Shown piece by piece: positions 9,640 to 17,861 of a DNA stretch of 64,000 bases. The notes below the pieces were generated by a model. The model did no database searches and had not been told where the DNA came from. It saw only the letters and a program-made list of their open reading frames with translations. Source of the DNA: Bradyrhizobium oropedii (GTDB lineage: Bacteria; Pseudomonadota; Alphaproteobacteria; Rhizobiales; Xanthobacteraceae); contig NZ_JACMYO010000002.1 in assembly GCF_020889685.1 (NCBI RefSeq), positions 62,001 through 126,000 on the forward strand, in the 5' to 3' direction. Position numbers and translations under genes: made by a program. Each line of letters begins with the position of its first letter. The first letter of the stretch is position 1.

Positions 9640-10104
9640 GCTTTCGCAGCTTACTGGTCTGCGGTGCAAGAAAGTGATTGAGGGCACGACTCCTTCCACG
9701 TGTCGTCCCTGCGAAAGCAGGGACCCATACTCCGCGGCCCACGTTGTGAACGGGACTCGTCGTCCCGCCATCGCACAACGATGCTCATTCGTGGTTATGG
9801 GTCCCTGCTTTCGCAGGGACGGCATCGAATTTGTGGCACGGTCGGTCAGCCAAACGTTAGCATTCTCGCGACATGATCTGTCCGAGCTTTGCTCTTTGCA
9901 TTTCTGATAAAGCGAAATATTTTTGCGCGCGGGGCTTGCGCCGTCGGGCAACTCAGTGATCGGCGCGTGAGGAAAGCCAACTTAAACCTTGAGTCGGCCT
10001 CCGTCGGTCGATCTAATGCCGTTGGACCGCGTGGTGACGCGGTGGTTGGACCTGAAAGCGATTGACCGCTCGTCTCGCTGCGAGTTGCGGGGGCAATAGC
10101 GTCC
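9640..10104. other. Gene-free region with repeat and cyclase promoter
   Basis: No convincing gene in 465 bases. The first half holds the inverted repeat at 9705-9820. The second half (about 9830-10104) is less GC-rich, with runs such as AAGCGAAATATTTTTG at about 9911, and probably contains the promoter of the downstream cyclase gene. Confidence 0.5.
9705..9820. repeat. 116-base inverted-repeat element
   Basis: The element has perfect 25-base inverted ends: the left end 9705-9729 and the right end 9796-9820 are exact reverse complements. Each end is also a hairpin by itself (GTCCCTGC GAAA GCAGGGAC). The 66-base centre shows no reading frame. It looks like a miniature mobile or REP-type element and could terminate trmJ transcription. 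Confidence 0.75.
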
Positions 10105-11808
10105 ATGACCATTCGAAAGAAATTCTTTCTGCTTGCCGGTATCCTGTTGGCGTTGTTTGGGGCCGTCGTCGGCGCGCTGGCATACACTCAAAAGCTCGAT
10201 CGCGATCAGCTCGCGAACATCTACCAATATGAGCTGCCGTTATCCAATCTGATCGCTGAATTCGACGTCGATACCGACAGATATGAGCTTCGAATCCTGC
10301 GCGTGCTGCGCTCGGACTTCACTCCCGACGAACATAAGGCCGCAGCAGCGGAGATAAAGGCGCTGGCGGACGAAATGCGGAGCACTGTGACAACGAGCGA
10401 CGCCTTGGTAGCGAAAGCCATTCGGGACACGAGCTACGATGCCGATGATCGCATCGCGCTGGCGCGGATCGGCGGAGTCCTCAAATATCTCGAGCGAAGC
10501 CTGGAAGAATTCATTACGGTCGGGGAGACGACGCTGGCTGCGGCCCAGGCAGGCAAGCGCGAGGAAGCTCGACAGACTTCTCTCGGGTTCGCCCGGTTTG
10601 CCCAGGCTTTTGGTCCCGACCTCTCGCAAATCCGTCACGATCTAAGCGATCTGACGAGCCGATCGACAAACACGGTGCTTGGGCGACAGCGGCTCAACGC
10701 GTATCTGAGCTTCGCGTTGTTCGTCGCGGCTTGCGCTCTCGGCCTCGGCATCAGCGCAGTCGGGTCGACGCGCGTCGTTGCCGGCTTGCGGCAACTCGTT
10801 GCGAGTACCAGGGCTGTTGAGGTTGGGGGCGATGTCCAACCGGTCTCGATCCGTACCCGAGACGAGGTCGGCGAATTGGCACAAGCCTTCAATCGCATGC
10901 TCGAGGAGCTGCGCGAACGCGACCGGCTGAAGGATACGTTCGGGAAATTCCTCGACCCCAGGCTTGTCAGCCGGTTGATCGCCAGCGGGGCCGATCAGGC
11001 CGAGCGACGTAACCTCTCGATCTTCTTCTCGGACATCAAGCATTTTACAGGCATCAGCGAGCAGCTCACGGCCGGAACCATCGTCAATCTTCTCAATGAG
11101 TATTTCGGCACAATCGCAAATGTCATTCACGCCAACCGCGGGATCATCGACAAATATATCGGGGATGCCGTGATGGCGTTCTGGGTCGCCCCATTCTCGG
11201 CAGGAGACGATCATGCCCGCGATGCGTGCTGCGCCGCCCTTGCACAGCAGCAAGCCGTTGCGGTCCTCCGGTCGCGATTGCCTGAAATAACCGGCATGCG
11301 GCGGAATGCGCCCGAACTCGTGATCCGGATGGGTATCGCCACGGGCGATGCCGTCGTCGGGACGATCGGATCAGAGGCGGCGCGCTCTTATACGGTCATC
11401 GGCGACAGCGTCAATCTGGCGTCGCGGCTGGAGGGGCTCAACAAGGTGTACGGCACCCTGATCCTGATCAGCGAGGAAACCTATCGGCTTGCCCAAGCCG
11501 ACATTGAGGCGCGAGAGCTCGACTTCATCACGGTGGCCGGCAAGACAGAGCCGGTCCGCATCTACGAGCTCATGGCGCCAGCCGGACAGCTCGAGCCCGC
11601 TCAGAGCGAATTGCGCGAAAAGTTTGCAGCTGTCCTTGTCGCCTATCGCAAGCAGGATTGGGACGGCGCGCTGGCTGCGATCGAAGAGTGCTTGCAGATC
11701 GCGCCCGACGACGGACCGGCGCAAGCCCTTTTGCAACGGATCGGACTGTTGCGATCCGACCCGCCGGGACCCGCCTGGGACGGGATTTGGCACCATCTGA
11801 AAAAGTAG
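10105..11808 (+). CDS. Membrane class III adenylate/guanylate cyclase with HAMP domain
   Basis: Makes cAMP or cGMP. The 567-residue protein has a transmembrane helix at about 8-28, a periplasmic sensor region (about 30-195), a second helix (about 200-220), a HAMP domain (DEVGELAQAFNRMLEEL, about 250-270) and the catalytic domain from about 300. Metal aspartates are visible in FFSDI (Asp310) and DKYIGDAVMAFW (Asp354); the transition-state Asn and Arg are in YTVIGDSVNLASRLE. The base-specifying position carries Thr (YTVIGD), as in many bacterial adenylate cyclases. A short TPR-like tail follows (about 505-550). It stands alone. Codon use is a little less GC-rich than its neighbours. Confidence 0.93.
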   Translation: MTIRKKFFLLAGILLALFGAVVGALAYTQKLDRDQLANIYQYELPLSNLIAEFDVDTDRYELRILRVLRSDFTPDEHKAAAAEIKALADEMRSTVTTSDALVAKAIRDTSYDADDRIALARIGGVLKYLERSLEEFITVGETTLAAAQAGKREEARQTSLGFARFAQAFGPDLSQIRHDLSDLTSRSTNTVLGRQRLNAYLSFALFVAACALGLGISAVGSTRVVAGLRQLVASTRAVEVGGDVQPVSIRTRDEVGELAQAFNRMLEELRERDRLKDTFGKFLDPRLVSRLIASGADQAERRNLSIFFSDIKHFTGISEQLTAGTIVNLLNEYFGTIANVIHANRGIIDKYIGDAVMAFWVAPFSAGDDHARDACCAALAQQQAVAVLRSRLPEITGMRRNAPELVIRMGIATGDAVVGTIGSEAARSYTVIGDSVNLASRLEGLNKVYGTLILISEETYRLAQADIEARELDFITVAGKTEPVRIYELMAPAGQLEPAQSELREKFAAVLVAYRKQDWDGALAAIEECLQIAPDDGPAQALLQRIGLLRSDPPGPAWDGIWHHLKK

Positions 11809-11903
11809 CGGGGATGTTGGCTTGCGCGTTCGGCAGAAATTCCTTCGCGTAACAGTCCTGATCCCTGACTTCGATTTCCTTCGCCTAAGGGTTCTGCAGA
11901 AGA

Positions 11904-12674
11904 TCAGGCGGCGCTGTAGCCGCCGTCGACCACCTGCGATGCGCCCGTCATGAAGGACGCCTTGTCCGAGCACATCCAAACCACGGCTTCGGCGATCTCC
12001 TCGGGTACGCCCAGGCGACGTACGGGCACCTTGGCGATGATTTCGTCGTAACGTTCGTCCATCGTCTCCTTCGTCATGGGCGTTTTGATGTAGCCGGGAT
12101 TGACGCAATTCACGCGGATGCCGTCCTGGGCGTATTCGATCGCGGCCGACTTGGTCAGCCCGACGACACCATGCTTGGTCGCCACGTAGTGGCCCGACGT
12201 GGCGAGACCGACCAGCCCGGCGATCGAGGCGGTGTTGACGATCGCGCCGCCGCCACCCTGTTTCAGCATCTGCGCGACCTCGTATTTCAGGCACAGGAAC
12301 ACGCCCATCAGATTCACCGAGAACATCTTCGCCACCGAGGCTTGCGTGAGTTCATGGATGCGCTGGCCGGGCGGGCCGACGGATCGCCCGGCCACGCCGG
12401 CGTTGTTGAACGCGCAATCGATGCGCCCAAACGCCGATACCGTGCGCGCTACCATGTTGGCGACCTCAGCCTCGTCGGTGACGTCGCCTCGGATCGCGAT
12501 CGATTGGCCGCCCGCGGCGTTGATGAGCGCGACCGTCTCATCGATGCCGTCCTTTGACAGGTCGGACACCGCGACGCGCGCGCCTTCGCGCGCCATGGCA
12601 ATCGCCGTTGCCCGACCGATGCCGGAGCCGCCGCCCGTCACCAATGCAGCCCTGCCGTCCAGAATGCCTGCCAT
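11904..12674 (-). CDS. SDR-family NAD(P)-dependent oxidoreductase
   Basis: A classical short-chain dehydrogenase of 256 residues; the substrate is not predictable. It has the cofactor motif TGGGSGIG near residue 13, NNAG (about 92), a Ser in NTASIAG, and the catalytic YVATK (about 158-162). The end DGGYSAA is typical of the glucose-1-dehydrogenase-like group. It is 34 bases downstream of the binding-protein gene on the same strand, so the two probably form an operon in which the transporter's ligand or a product of it is oxidised or reduced. Confidence 0.9.
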   Translation of the reverse strand: MAGILDGRAALVTGGGSGIGRATAIAMAREGARVAVSDLSKDGIDETVALINAAGGQSIAIRGDVTDEAEVANMVARTVSAFGRIDCAFNNAGVAGRSVGPPGQRIHELTQASVAKMFSVNLMGVFLCLKYEVAQMLKQGGGGAIVNTASIAGLVGLATSGHYVATKHGVVGLTKSAAIEYAQDGIRVNCVNPGYIKTPMTKETMDERYDEIIAKVPVRRLGVPEEIAEAVVWMCSDKASFMTGASQVVDGGYSAA

Positions 12675-12708
12675 GACAAACTCCTCTCGCGCTTTCTCTC
12701 GATTGCGA

Positions 12709-13935
12709 TCACGCCTTCGAGATGCCGCCGTCGATCACCGGCCCCAGGATTTCGTAGCGTTCGCCGTTGAAACGGACCAGCTGCAATTGCTCTAGCGGGT
12801 AGTAGTCGGTCGGCGAGGTGTTGACCTTGATGCCTGACAGCAAGAGGTCGGATTCGAAATCCTTCAGGTTCGCCGCCTGCTTGATGATGCTTTCGGACGA
12901 GACATCGTCGCCGCACTGCTTGAGCACCTGAACCATGACCTGGCTGACGACATAGGCGGTCGCGGCGTAGATGTCGTTCTTGGCGGCCGCCGGATCGTAT
13001 TTGTCGAGGAAGGCGCGCCATTTCACAACCGCGGGATCGCCGTCCCAGGTGGCATCGACGGGGTCCTTCATGTAGGCGCTCGAGATGATGCCCTTGGAGA
13101 TGTCGAAGCCCGCAGCCTTCAGGGTCGAGCCCGCGGACGACGCGTTGTTACCGATATAGTGCGTCGGTTGCCAGTTCAGCTCGGCGATCTTCTTGATGCC
13201 TTGCGCTGCGAATTTCGGCGTCGTCATGCTCATGAACACGGTGGCGCCGGCGGATTTGCATCGCACCACCTGGCTGTCGATGGTCGGATCCGAAGTCTCA
13301 TAGGACAGCTCGGCTACGATCGAGGATGTCTTGGCGCCGAGCCCGTCCTTGAAACCCTTCAACACGTCGCGGCCGAAGTCGTCGTTCTGGTAGATGATGC
13401 CGATCTTGGCATCCGGCTGCGTCGCCAGCACGTGCTGCGCGAAGGTGCGCCCCTCGATCTGGTAGCAGGGCATGAATCCCATCGTGTACGGGAAATTCTT
13501 GTAGTCGCCGAACTTGGTGGCGCCCGAGGCGATGAAGAGGTGCGGGACCTTCTTCTGGTTCATGTATTTCATGATCGCCGCATTGGTGGGCGCACCGAGC
13601 GGCGAGAACAGGACATCGATCTCGTCGCCTTCGACCAGCTTGCGCGCCTGCTCCACGGTCTTGGCCGGGCTGTAGGCGTCGTCATAGGTGATGTACTTGA
13701 TCATGCGGCCGTTGATGCCGCCTTGCTCGTTGATCATCTTGAAATAGCCGCCGGGCGTGCGGCCGATCGACGAATAGACCGCAGCCGGTCCCGAATAGGC
13801 ATCGATGTTGCCGATGACGATCTCGGTCTTGCCTTTGGCAATCGCAGGCCTGCCGAGCAGCAGCGTGGCTGACGTGGCAGCAGTACCCTTGATGAGATCG
13901 CGGCGGGTTGGCCGGGGTGAACGGTTGCTTGTCAT
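12709..13935 (-). CDS. ABC transporter substrate-binding protein (Leu/Ile/Val-type family)
   Basis: Periplasmic binding protein of the branched-chain-amino-acid (Peripla_BP_6) family, 408 residues. The N terminus has a twin-arginine-like signal, TRRDLIKGTAATSATLLLG, then cleavage near AIAKG. The family core is visible: IGNIDAYSGPAAVYSSIGR, GGINGRMIKYITYDDAYSPAKTVEQARKLVE, and IGIIYQNDDFGRDVLKGFK. No permease or ATPase genes are in this window, so it must work with components elsewhere or is an orphan receptor. It leads an operon with the SDR gene. The ligand is unknown; in this family aromatic acids and amides are as common as amino acids. Confidence 0.9.
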   Translation of the reverse strand: MTSNRSPRPTRRDLIKGTAATSATLLLGRPAIAKGKTEIVIGNIDAYSGPAAVYSSIGRTPGGYFKMINEQGGINGRMIKYITYDDAYSPAKTVEQARKLVEGDEIDVLFSPLGAPTNAAIMKYMNQKKVPHLFIASGATKFGDYKNFPYTMGFMPCYQIEGRTFAQHVLATQPDAKIGIIYQNDDFGRDVLKGFKDGLGAKTSSIVAELSYETSDPTIDSQVVRCKSAGATVFMSMTTPKFAAQGIKKIAELNWQPTHYIGNNASSAGSTLKAAGFDISKGIISSAYMKDPVDATWDGDPAVVKWRAFLDKYDPAAAKNDIYAATAYVVSQVMVQVLKQCGDDVSSESIIKQAANLKDFESDLLLSGIKVNTSPTDYYPLEQLQLVRFNGERYEILGPVIDGGISKA

Positions 13936-14169
13936 TGCATCCTCCGCTTCTTCTTGTTGGCCGTTTTGGCATTGTTGGCCGTTTGACAGCCTCTGACGGG
14001 CATCTCCGCGTCAAGCATTCCATGATGCTTGATCCGGATCAGATCAGTTTAAGAGTGCGGCACGGCGGAACTTGTGTGCAGGCGCTACCTTCAGGAATAT
14101 TGGCGCGGTGTCAGGGTGCGGAACGGCGCGGCGGATCGAGTGATCCACCGCGCCGAATGCAGAGGCCGA

Positions 14170-14631
14170 TCAGGCCGCCAGGGCCCGGCTCGCCGTGCGA
14201 CCGTGCGCGCTGAGCTCGCGCACCGGGAAGACGCGGTCATAGGCGATGTTGAACACGAACGCGTAGACCAGATAGAACGCGACGATGGAGATATCCATCA
14301 TCAGCGCGGCCCACAGCGAGACGCCGAGATACCAGGCGACGAACGGGATCAGCAGCACGATCAGGCCGGCCTCGAACAGCATCGCGTGTGCGACGCGGAT
14401 CGGCATGGTCTTGGCGACACGGCCGGTGAAGCGGACCAGCGCATGGTCGAAGCCGAGGTTGAACAGCAAGTTCCAGATCGTCGCCACCGTCGCCGAGACG
14501 ACGCCGATGACGCCCATATGGGCGACCGGCTGATTGAACAGCCAGGCGGCCGCCGGCGTGAAGATGGCGATACCGATCAGTTCGAACAGGACTGCGTGCC
14601 TGACCCGGTCGGAGAAGGAACGCATAGACAT
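14170..14631 (-). CDS. PACE-family efflux transporter
   Basis: A 153-residue inner-membrane exporter of the proteobacterial antimicrobial compound efflux family (AceI type). It consists of two tandem two-helix units, each with the family motif: RVRHAVLFELIGI with FTPAAAW near the start and RVAHAMLFEAGLI with IPFVAWYLG in the second half; WNLLFNLGFD and VFNIAYDRVFP are also characteristic. The Glu in LFELIGI matches the conserved acidic residue in the first helix that couples proton flow. AceI exports chlorhexidine and short diamines, which may be the natural substrates. It is divergent from a LysR regulator, the same layout as aceI/aceR. Confidence 0.93.
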   Translation of the reverse strand: MSMRSFSDRVRHAVLFELIGIAIFTPAAAWLFNQPVAHMGVIGVVSATVATIWNLLFNLGFDHALVRFTGRVAKTMPIRVAHAMLFEAGLIVLLIPFVAWYLGVSLWAALMMDISIVAFYLVYAFVFNIAYDRVFPVRELSAHGRTASRALAA

Positions 14632-14717
14632 TTTGAAACCCTTTCTTGTCGTTGTGACCGGATTTCTATCTGATATTGTGGGATCATGAAGTTAGATGAT
14701 ATCTGGAAAAGAGATAG
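14632..14717. promoter_or_regulatory. Shared promoter/operator between PACE pump and LysR
   Basis: The 86-base gap is the most AT-rich stretch nearby. It contains a dyad, CTATCT at 14666-14671 and AGATAG at 14712-14717, plus an inner GATAT (14672-14676) and ATGATATC (14697-14704). LysR proteins bind such interrupted dyads, so this is the probable operator for both genes. The exact site is inferred. Confidence 0.55.
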
Positions 14718-15608
14718 ATGACCGTTTCCATGGACCAGCTCGAATCCTTCGTGGCGGCGGCCGAGCAGGGCTCGTTCTCGGGTGCGGCACGGCTCCTGAA
14801 GAAGGCGCAGTCGGCGGTCAGCACGCATGTCGCCAACCTGGAAACCGACCTCGGCGTTGCGCTGTTCGACCGGGCCGGTCGCAACCCGGTGCTGACCGAA
14901 GCAGGCGCGCGGCTCTTGCCCGAAGCAAAGCTGATCCTCGATCGCCGCGAGCACCTGATCGGTGTCGCCAGCAGTTTCGAGGCGCATGTCGAGAAGCGCC
15001 TGGTGGTGGCGATCGACGAGCTCTATCCGGAGAGCGCGGTGGGGGAGTTGTTTGCGGAATTCGCGGAGCGATTTCCCCATGTCGAGCTGGAGCTGCTGTT
15101 TCCGATCATGGAGGACGTCAGTCGCCTCGTGCTCGACGGCAAGGCCGATGTCGGCGTGATGTGGCGGCAGGAGCATCTGCCGCCCGAGCTCGGCTTCAAG
15201 ACCATCGGCTGGGTGCCGTTGCAGCTCGTATGCGGCAAGAACCACCCTCTGGCACATGAGCGGGTCGATTGGGAGGAGCTGAAGCGGCATCGCCAGATCA
15301 TGGTCACGGTGCGCAACGAAGGCACCGAGCGGCACAGGCTTCGGGTCGCAGCCGAGGTGTGGTGGGTCGAGAGCCATTGGGTGATCCTGCAGATCCTCAA
15401 GCAGGGCGTCGGCTGGGCGCTGATCCCGGCCCACATCATGGCGAGTTCGCAGGTCGCCGAGGACCTGGCCATTCCCGAACTGGAGTTCGACGAGGGCGCG
15501 CATCCCGTCGCGCTCGAAGTGGTCTGGCACAAGCAGCGGCCGGTGGGACCGGCGGCAAAGTGGCTGCGTCGCCGTTTCGCCACGCGACCGCCGATGCTTC
15601 GCATGTGA
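14718..15608 (+). CDS. LysR-family transcriptional regulator (AceR-like position)
   Basis: A 296-residue LysR regulator. Residues 1-60 form the winged helix-turn-helix (MDQLESFVAAAEQGSFSGAA, then AQSAVSTHVANLE), and the remainder is the ligand-binding domain. It is divergent from the PACE efflux gene with an 86-base shared gap, so it very likely activates that pump in response to its substrate, as AceR does for AceI. The second ATG (codon 5, 14730) is also a possible start because LysR proteins usually begin with MDxLxxF. An SDR gene follows 93 bases downstream and may or may not be linked. Confidence 0.9.
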   Translation: MTVSMDQLESFVAAAEQGSFSGAARLLKKAQSAVSTHVANLETDLGVALFDRAGRNPVLTEAGARLLPEAKLILDRREHLIGVASSFEAHVEKRLVVAIDELYPESAVGELFAEFAERFPHVELELLFPIMEDVSRLVLDGKADVGVMWRQEHLPPELGFKTIGWVPLQLVCGKNHPLAHERVDWEELKRHRQIMVTVRNEGTERHRLRVAAEVWWVESHWVILQILKQGVGWALIPAHIMASSQVAEDLAIPELEFDEGAHPVALEVVWHKQRPVGPAAKWLRRRFATRPPMLRM

Positions 15609-15701
15609 CGGGACAGGCGCGCCGCTCATCGCATGGTGAGCTGACATCGCGGCCGCGATGTGTTGCCATGCCCGCCGCAGTGACCTGACGGGGTGGAGAC
15701 G

Positions 15702-16430
15702 ATGGCGAAGCAATTGGAAGGCAAGGTCGCGGCCGTGACCGGAGCGGCGTCAGGCATCGGACTTGCGAGCAGCGAGGCGATGCTCGCGGCAGGCGCGCGC
15801 GTGGTGATGGTCGATCGCGATGCTGCCGCGCTCGAGGCGCTTTCCGGCAAGCACGGCAATGCGGCGATCCCGCTGGTGCTCGACCTGCTCGACCCGAAGG
15901 CCTGCGCGACGCTGCTGCCGCGGGTGCTCGAGAAGGCCGGCCAGCTCGATATCCTGCACGCCAATGCCGGCATCTATGTCGGCGGCGACCTCGTCGATGC
16001 CGACACCGCCGCGATCGACCGGATGCTGAACCTCAACGTCAACGTGGTGATGAAGAACGTCCACGACGTGCTGCCGCACATGATCGCGCGGGCGACCGGC
16101 GACATCATCGTCACCAGCTCGCTCGCCGCGCATTTCCCGACGCCGTGGGAGCCGGTCTATGCCTCGTCGAAATGGGCGATCAACTGCTTCGTGCAGACGG
16201 TGCGGCGCCAGGTCTTCAAGCACGGCATCCGCGTCGGCTCGATCTCGCCCGGGCCCGTGATCAGCGCGCTGCTGGCGGACTGGCCGGCGGAGAAGCTTGA
16301 GGAGGCGAAAGCGGCAGGCAGCCTGCTGGAAGCCAGCGAGGTCGCCGAGGTCGTGATGTTCATGCTGACCCGGCCGCGCGGCATGACCATCCGCGACGTC
16401 GTGATGCTGCCGACGAATTTCGATCTGTAG
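15702..16430 (+). CDS. SDR-family oxidoreductase
   Basis: A 242-residue short-chain dehydrogenase. It has TGAASGIG near residue 15, NAGIYVGGD (about 85-93), SSLAAH with the catalytic Ser, and YASSK (about 155-159). It resembles the ribitol/sugar-alcohol dehydrogenase branch, though the substrate is not certain. ATG 15702 with the preceding GGGGTGGAG ribosome site is a better start than the in-frame GTG at 15693. It lies downstream of the LysR gene on the same strand, with no visible terminator between them. Confidence 0.88.
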   Translation: MAKQLEGKVAAVTGAASGIGLASSEAMLAAGARVVMVDRDAAALEALSGKHGNAAIPLVLDLLDPKACATLLPRVLEKAGQLDILHANAGIYVGGDLVDADTAAIDRMLNLNVNVVMKNVHDVLPHMIARATGDIIVTSSLAAHFPTPWEPVYASSKWAINCFVQTVRRQVFKHGIRVGSISPGPVISALLADWPAEKLEEAKAAGSLLEASEVAEVVMFMLTRPRGMTIRDVVMLPTNFDL

Positions 16431-16541
16431 GCAACATCGCGCCAATACCGTCGCCGGCGCGCCGTTGTGGCGCAGGCAACGAAAGGTTGTGTTGCGGGCA
16501 GGGGCTTTGCTACTAGTCTCCCGGTGGGCGTGGGGGACAAA

Positions 16542-17816
16542 GTGACAGAACGGATAAAACGTGCATTCGCCGCAAAGGCGATGATGATTGCGCTTGGCGT
16601 GTTGTTGGCGCCGATTCCGGCTGCTCGTGCACAACTTCTCCTGCCGGCCAAGTGCGCCGTAGCCGGAAATATCAGCCTGGATGATCGCATTGCAGGTTGC
16701 ACTGCCTTGATCGACGCGATGTCGACCAATTTGCAAGGGGCGATCTCCGCGCATTTTCGACGCGCCACGCTCTATCTTGATAAGGGCGACGTTGATCGGG
16801 CAATCGAGGACTACAATTTCGTCGTCGAGCGCGATCCGAACAATCAGATCGCCCTTCTCCGCAGGGCGTGGGCGTATAAACGGAAGGGCGAGATCGATAG
16901 AGCGCTTGCCGACTACGGTCGAGCCATCGAACTCGCTCCAAAAGACACCTACGCATACCTGGGACGGGCTGGCGCCCACTTGATCAAGAAGGATGTTGAC
17001 AGCGCGATCGACGACTACGGCCGAGCCCTTCTAACCCATCCCGACAATGTGGCTGCGTATGTCGGCCGCGGGCGCGCCTACAATCTCAAGGACGAGCCAG
17101 ATCGGGCCATAGCTGACTGCAATCGTGCGATCGAGATCAGCCCAGAACGCGGGACGGGGGTGGGCCTCATTTGCCGCGGACACGCTCACATCATCAAGGG
17201 CGACATCGAGCTGGCATTGGACGACTTCAATCAAGCTATCCGTTTCAATCCAAAAAATCCCCTGCCTTATGTTGGTCGCGCCAGCATCCTTCGCGCTCGC
17301 GGCGACCTCGAACTGGGACTATCCAACATCAAGCAGGCGATCGAGCTGACCCCGAACGATCCTCAACTTCATCGCTGGGTGGGGAGCGCTTACTTTCAAG
17401 GCGGGCTCCTGTCGGAAGCGCACGACGAGTTCGTCCGCGCCAGCGAGCTCGATCGGAAGGATGTTTACACACTGCTATGGCTCGACCTCGTGCGCCAGAA
17501 GACGGGCCAACCAAGCGGACTTGATGAGGCCTCCGGGCGGCTCGACCAGTCGCAATGGCCGGCGCCGATCGTTCGCTTGTTCCTCGGCGCCACAACGCTG
17601 GAGGCGGTTATTAAAGCCGCCGACGATGCCAATCCGGTCAAGGTGAAGGGGCAGCTTTGCGAAGCGCATTTCTATGCCGGCGAGCTGGCGCTGGCGAAAG
17701 ATGCAACGGACGAAGCCGTGCGGCTGCTTCGCCTCGCCGCGGACGGATGCCCGAGGATCTACTTTGAATGGGCGCCAGCCAATGCCGAGCTTCACAAGCT
17801 CGACACAAAGCACTGA
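16542..17816 (+). CDS. Exported tetratricopeptide-repeat protein
   Basis: A 424-residue secreted TPR protein of unknown role. The start GTG 16542 gives a proper Sec signal (AKAMMIALGVLLAPIPAARAQ) preceded by basic residues and a GTGGGGGAC ribosome site; a further in-frame GTG lies at 16467. The body from about residue 70 contains about eight TPR units, each with the A..YN.AI/AL..Y..AI..P pattern (for example ADYGRAIELAPKD, DDYGRALLTHPDN, DDFNQAIRFNPKN). Such proteins act as protein-binding scaffolds in the periplasm or outer membrane. Base use is slightly less GC-biased than its neighbours. Confidence 0.85.
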   Translation: MTERIKRAFAAKAMMIALGVLLAPIPAARAQLLLPAKCAVAGNISLDDRIAGCTALIDAMSTNLQGAISAHFRRATLYLDKGDVDRAIEDYNFVVERDPNNQIALLRRAWAYKRKGEIDRALADYGRAIELAPKDTYAYLGRAGAHLIKKDVDSAIDDYGRALLTHPDNVAAYVGRGRAYNLKDEPDRAIADCNRAIEISPERGTGVGLICRGHAHIIKGDIELALDDFNQAIRFNPKNPLPYVGRASILRARGDLELGLSNIKQAIELTPNDPQLHRWVGSAYFQGGLLSEAHDEFVRASELDRKDVYTLLWLDLVRQKTGQPSGLDEASGRLDQSQWPAPIVRLFLGATTLEAVIKAADDANPVKVKGQLCEAHFYAGELALAKDATDEAVRLLRLAADGCPRIYFEWAPANAELHKLDTKH

Positions 17817-17861
17817 CGACGTTTTGCCGATCGCTGCGCCGCGTTCCTGCCGGATTTCGCC

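Noticed and set aside
7753-9951. Minus-strand open frame of 732 codons over the hydrolase and trmJ
   Set aside because: Overlaps two real genes and the repeat; no domain, atypical composition.
14030-14041. TGATCCGGATCA palindrome upstream of the binding-protein gene
   Set aside because: Short self-complementary sequence expected by chance in GC-rich DNA; no second element beside it. It could still be an operator, but there is no support.
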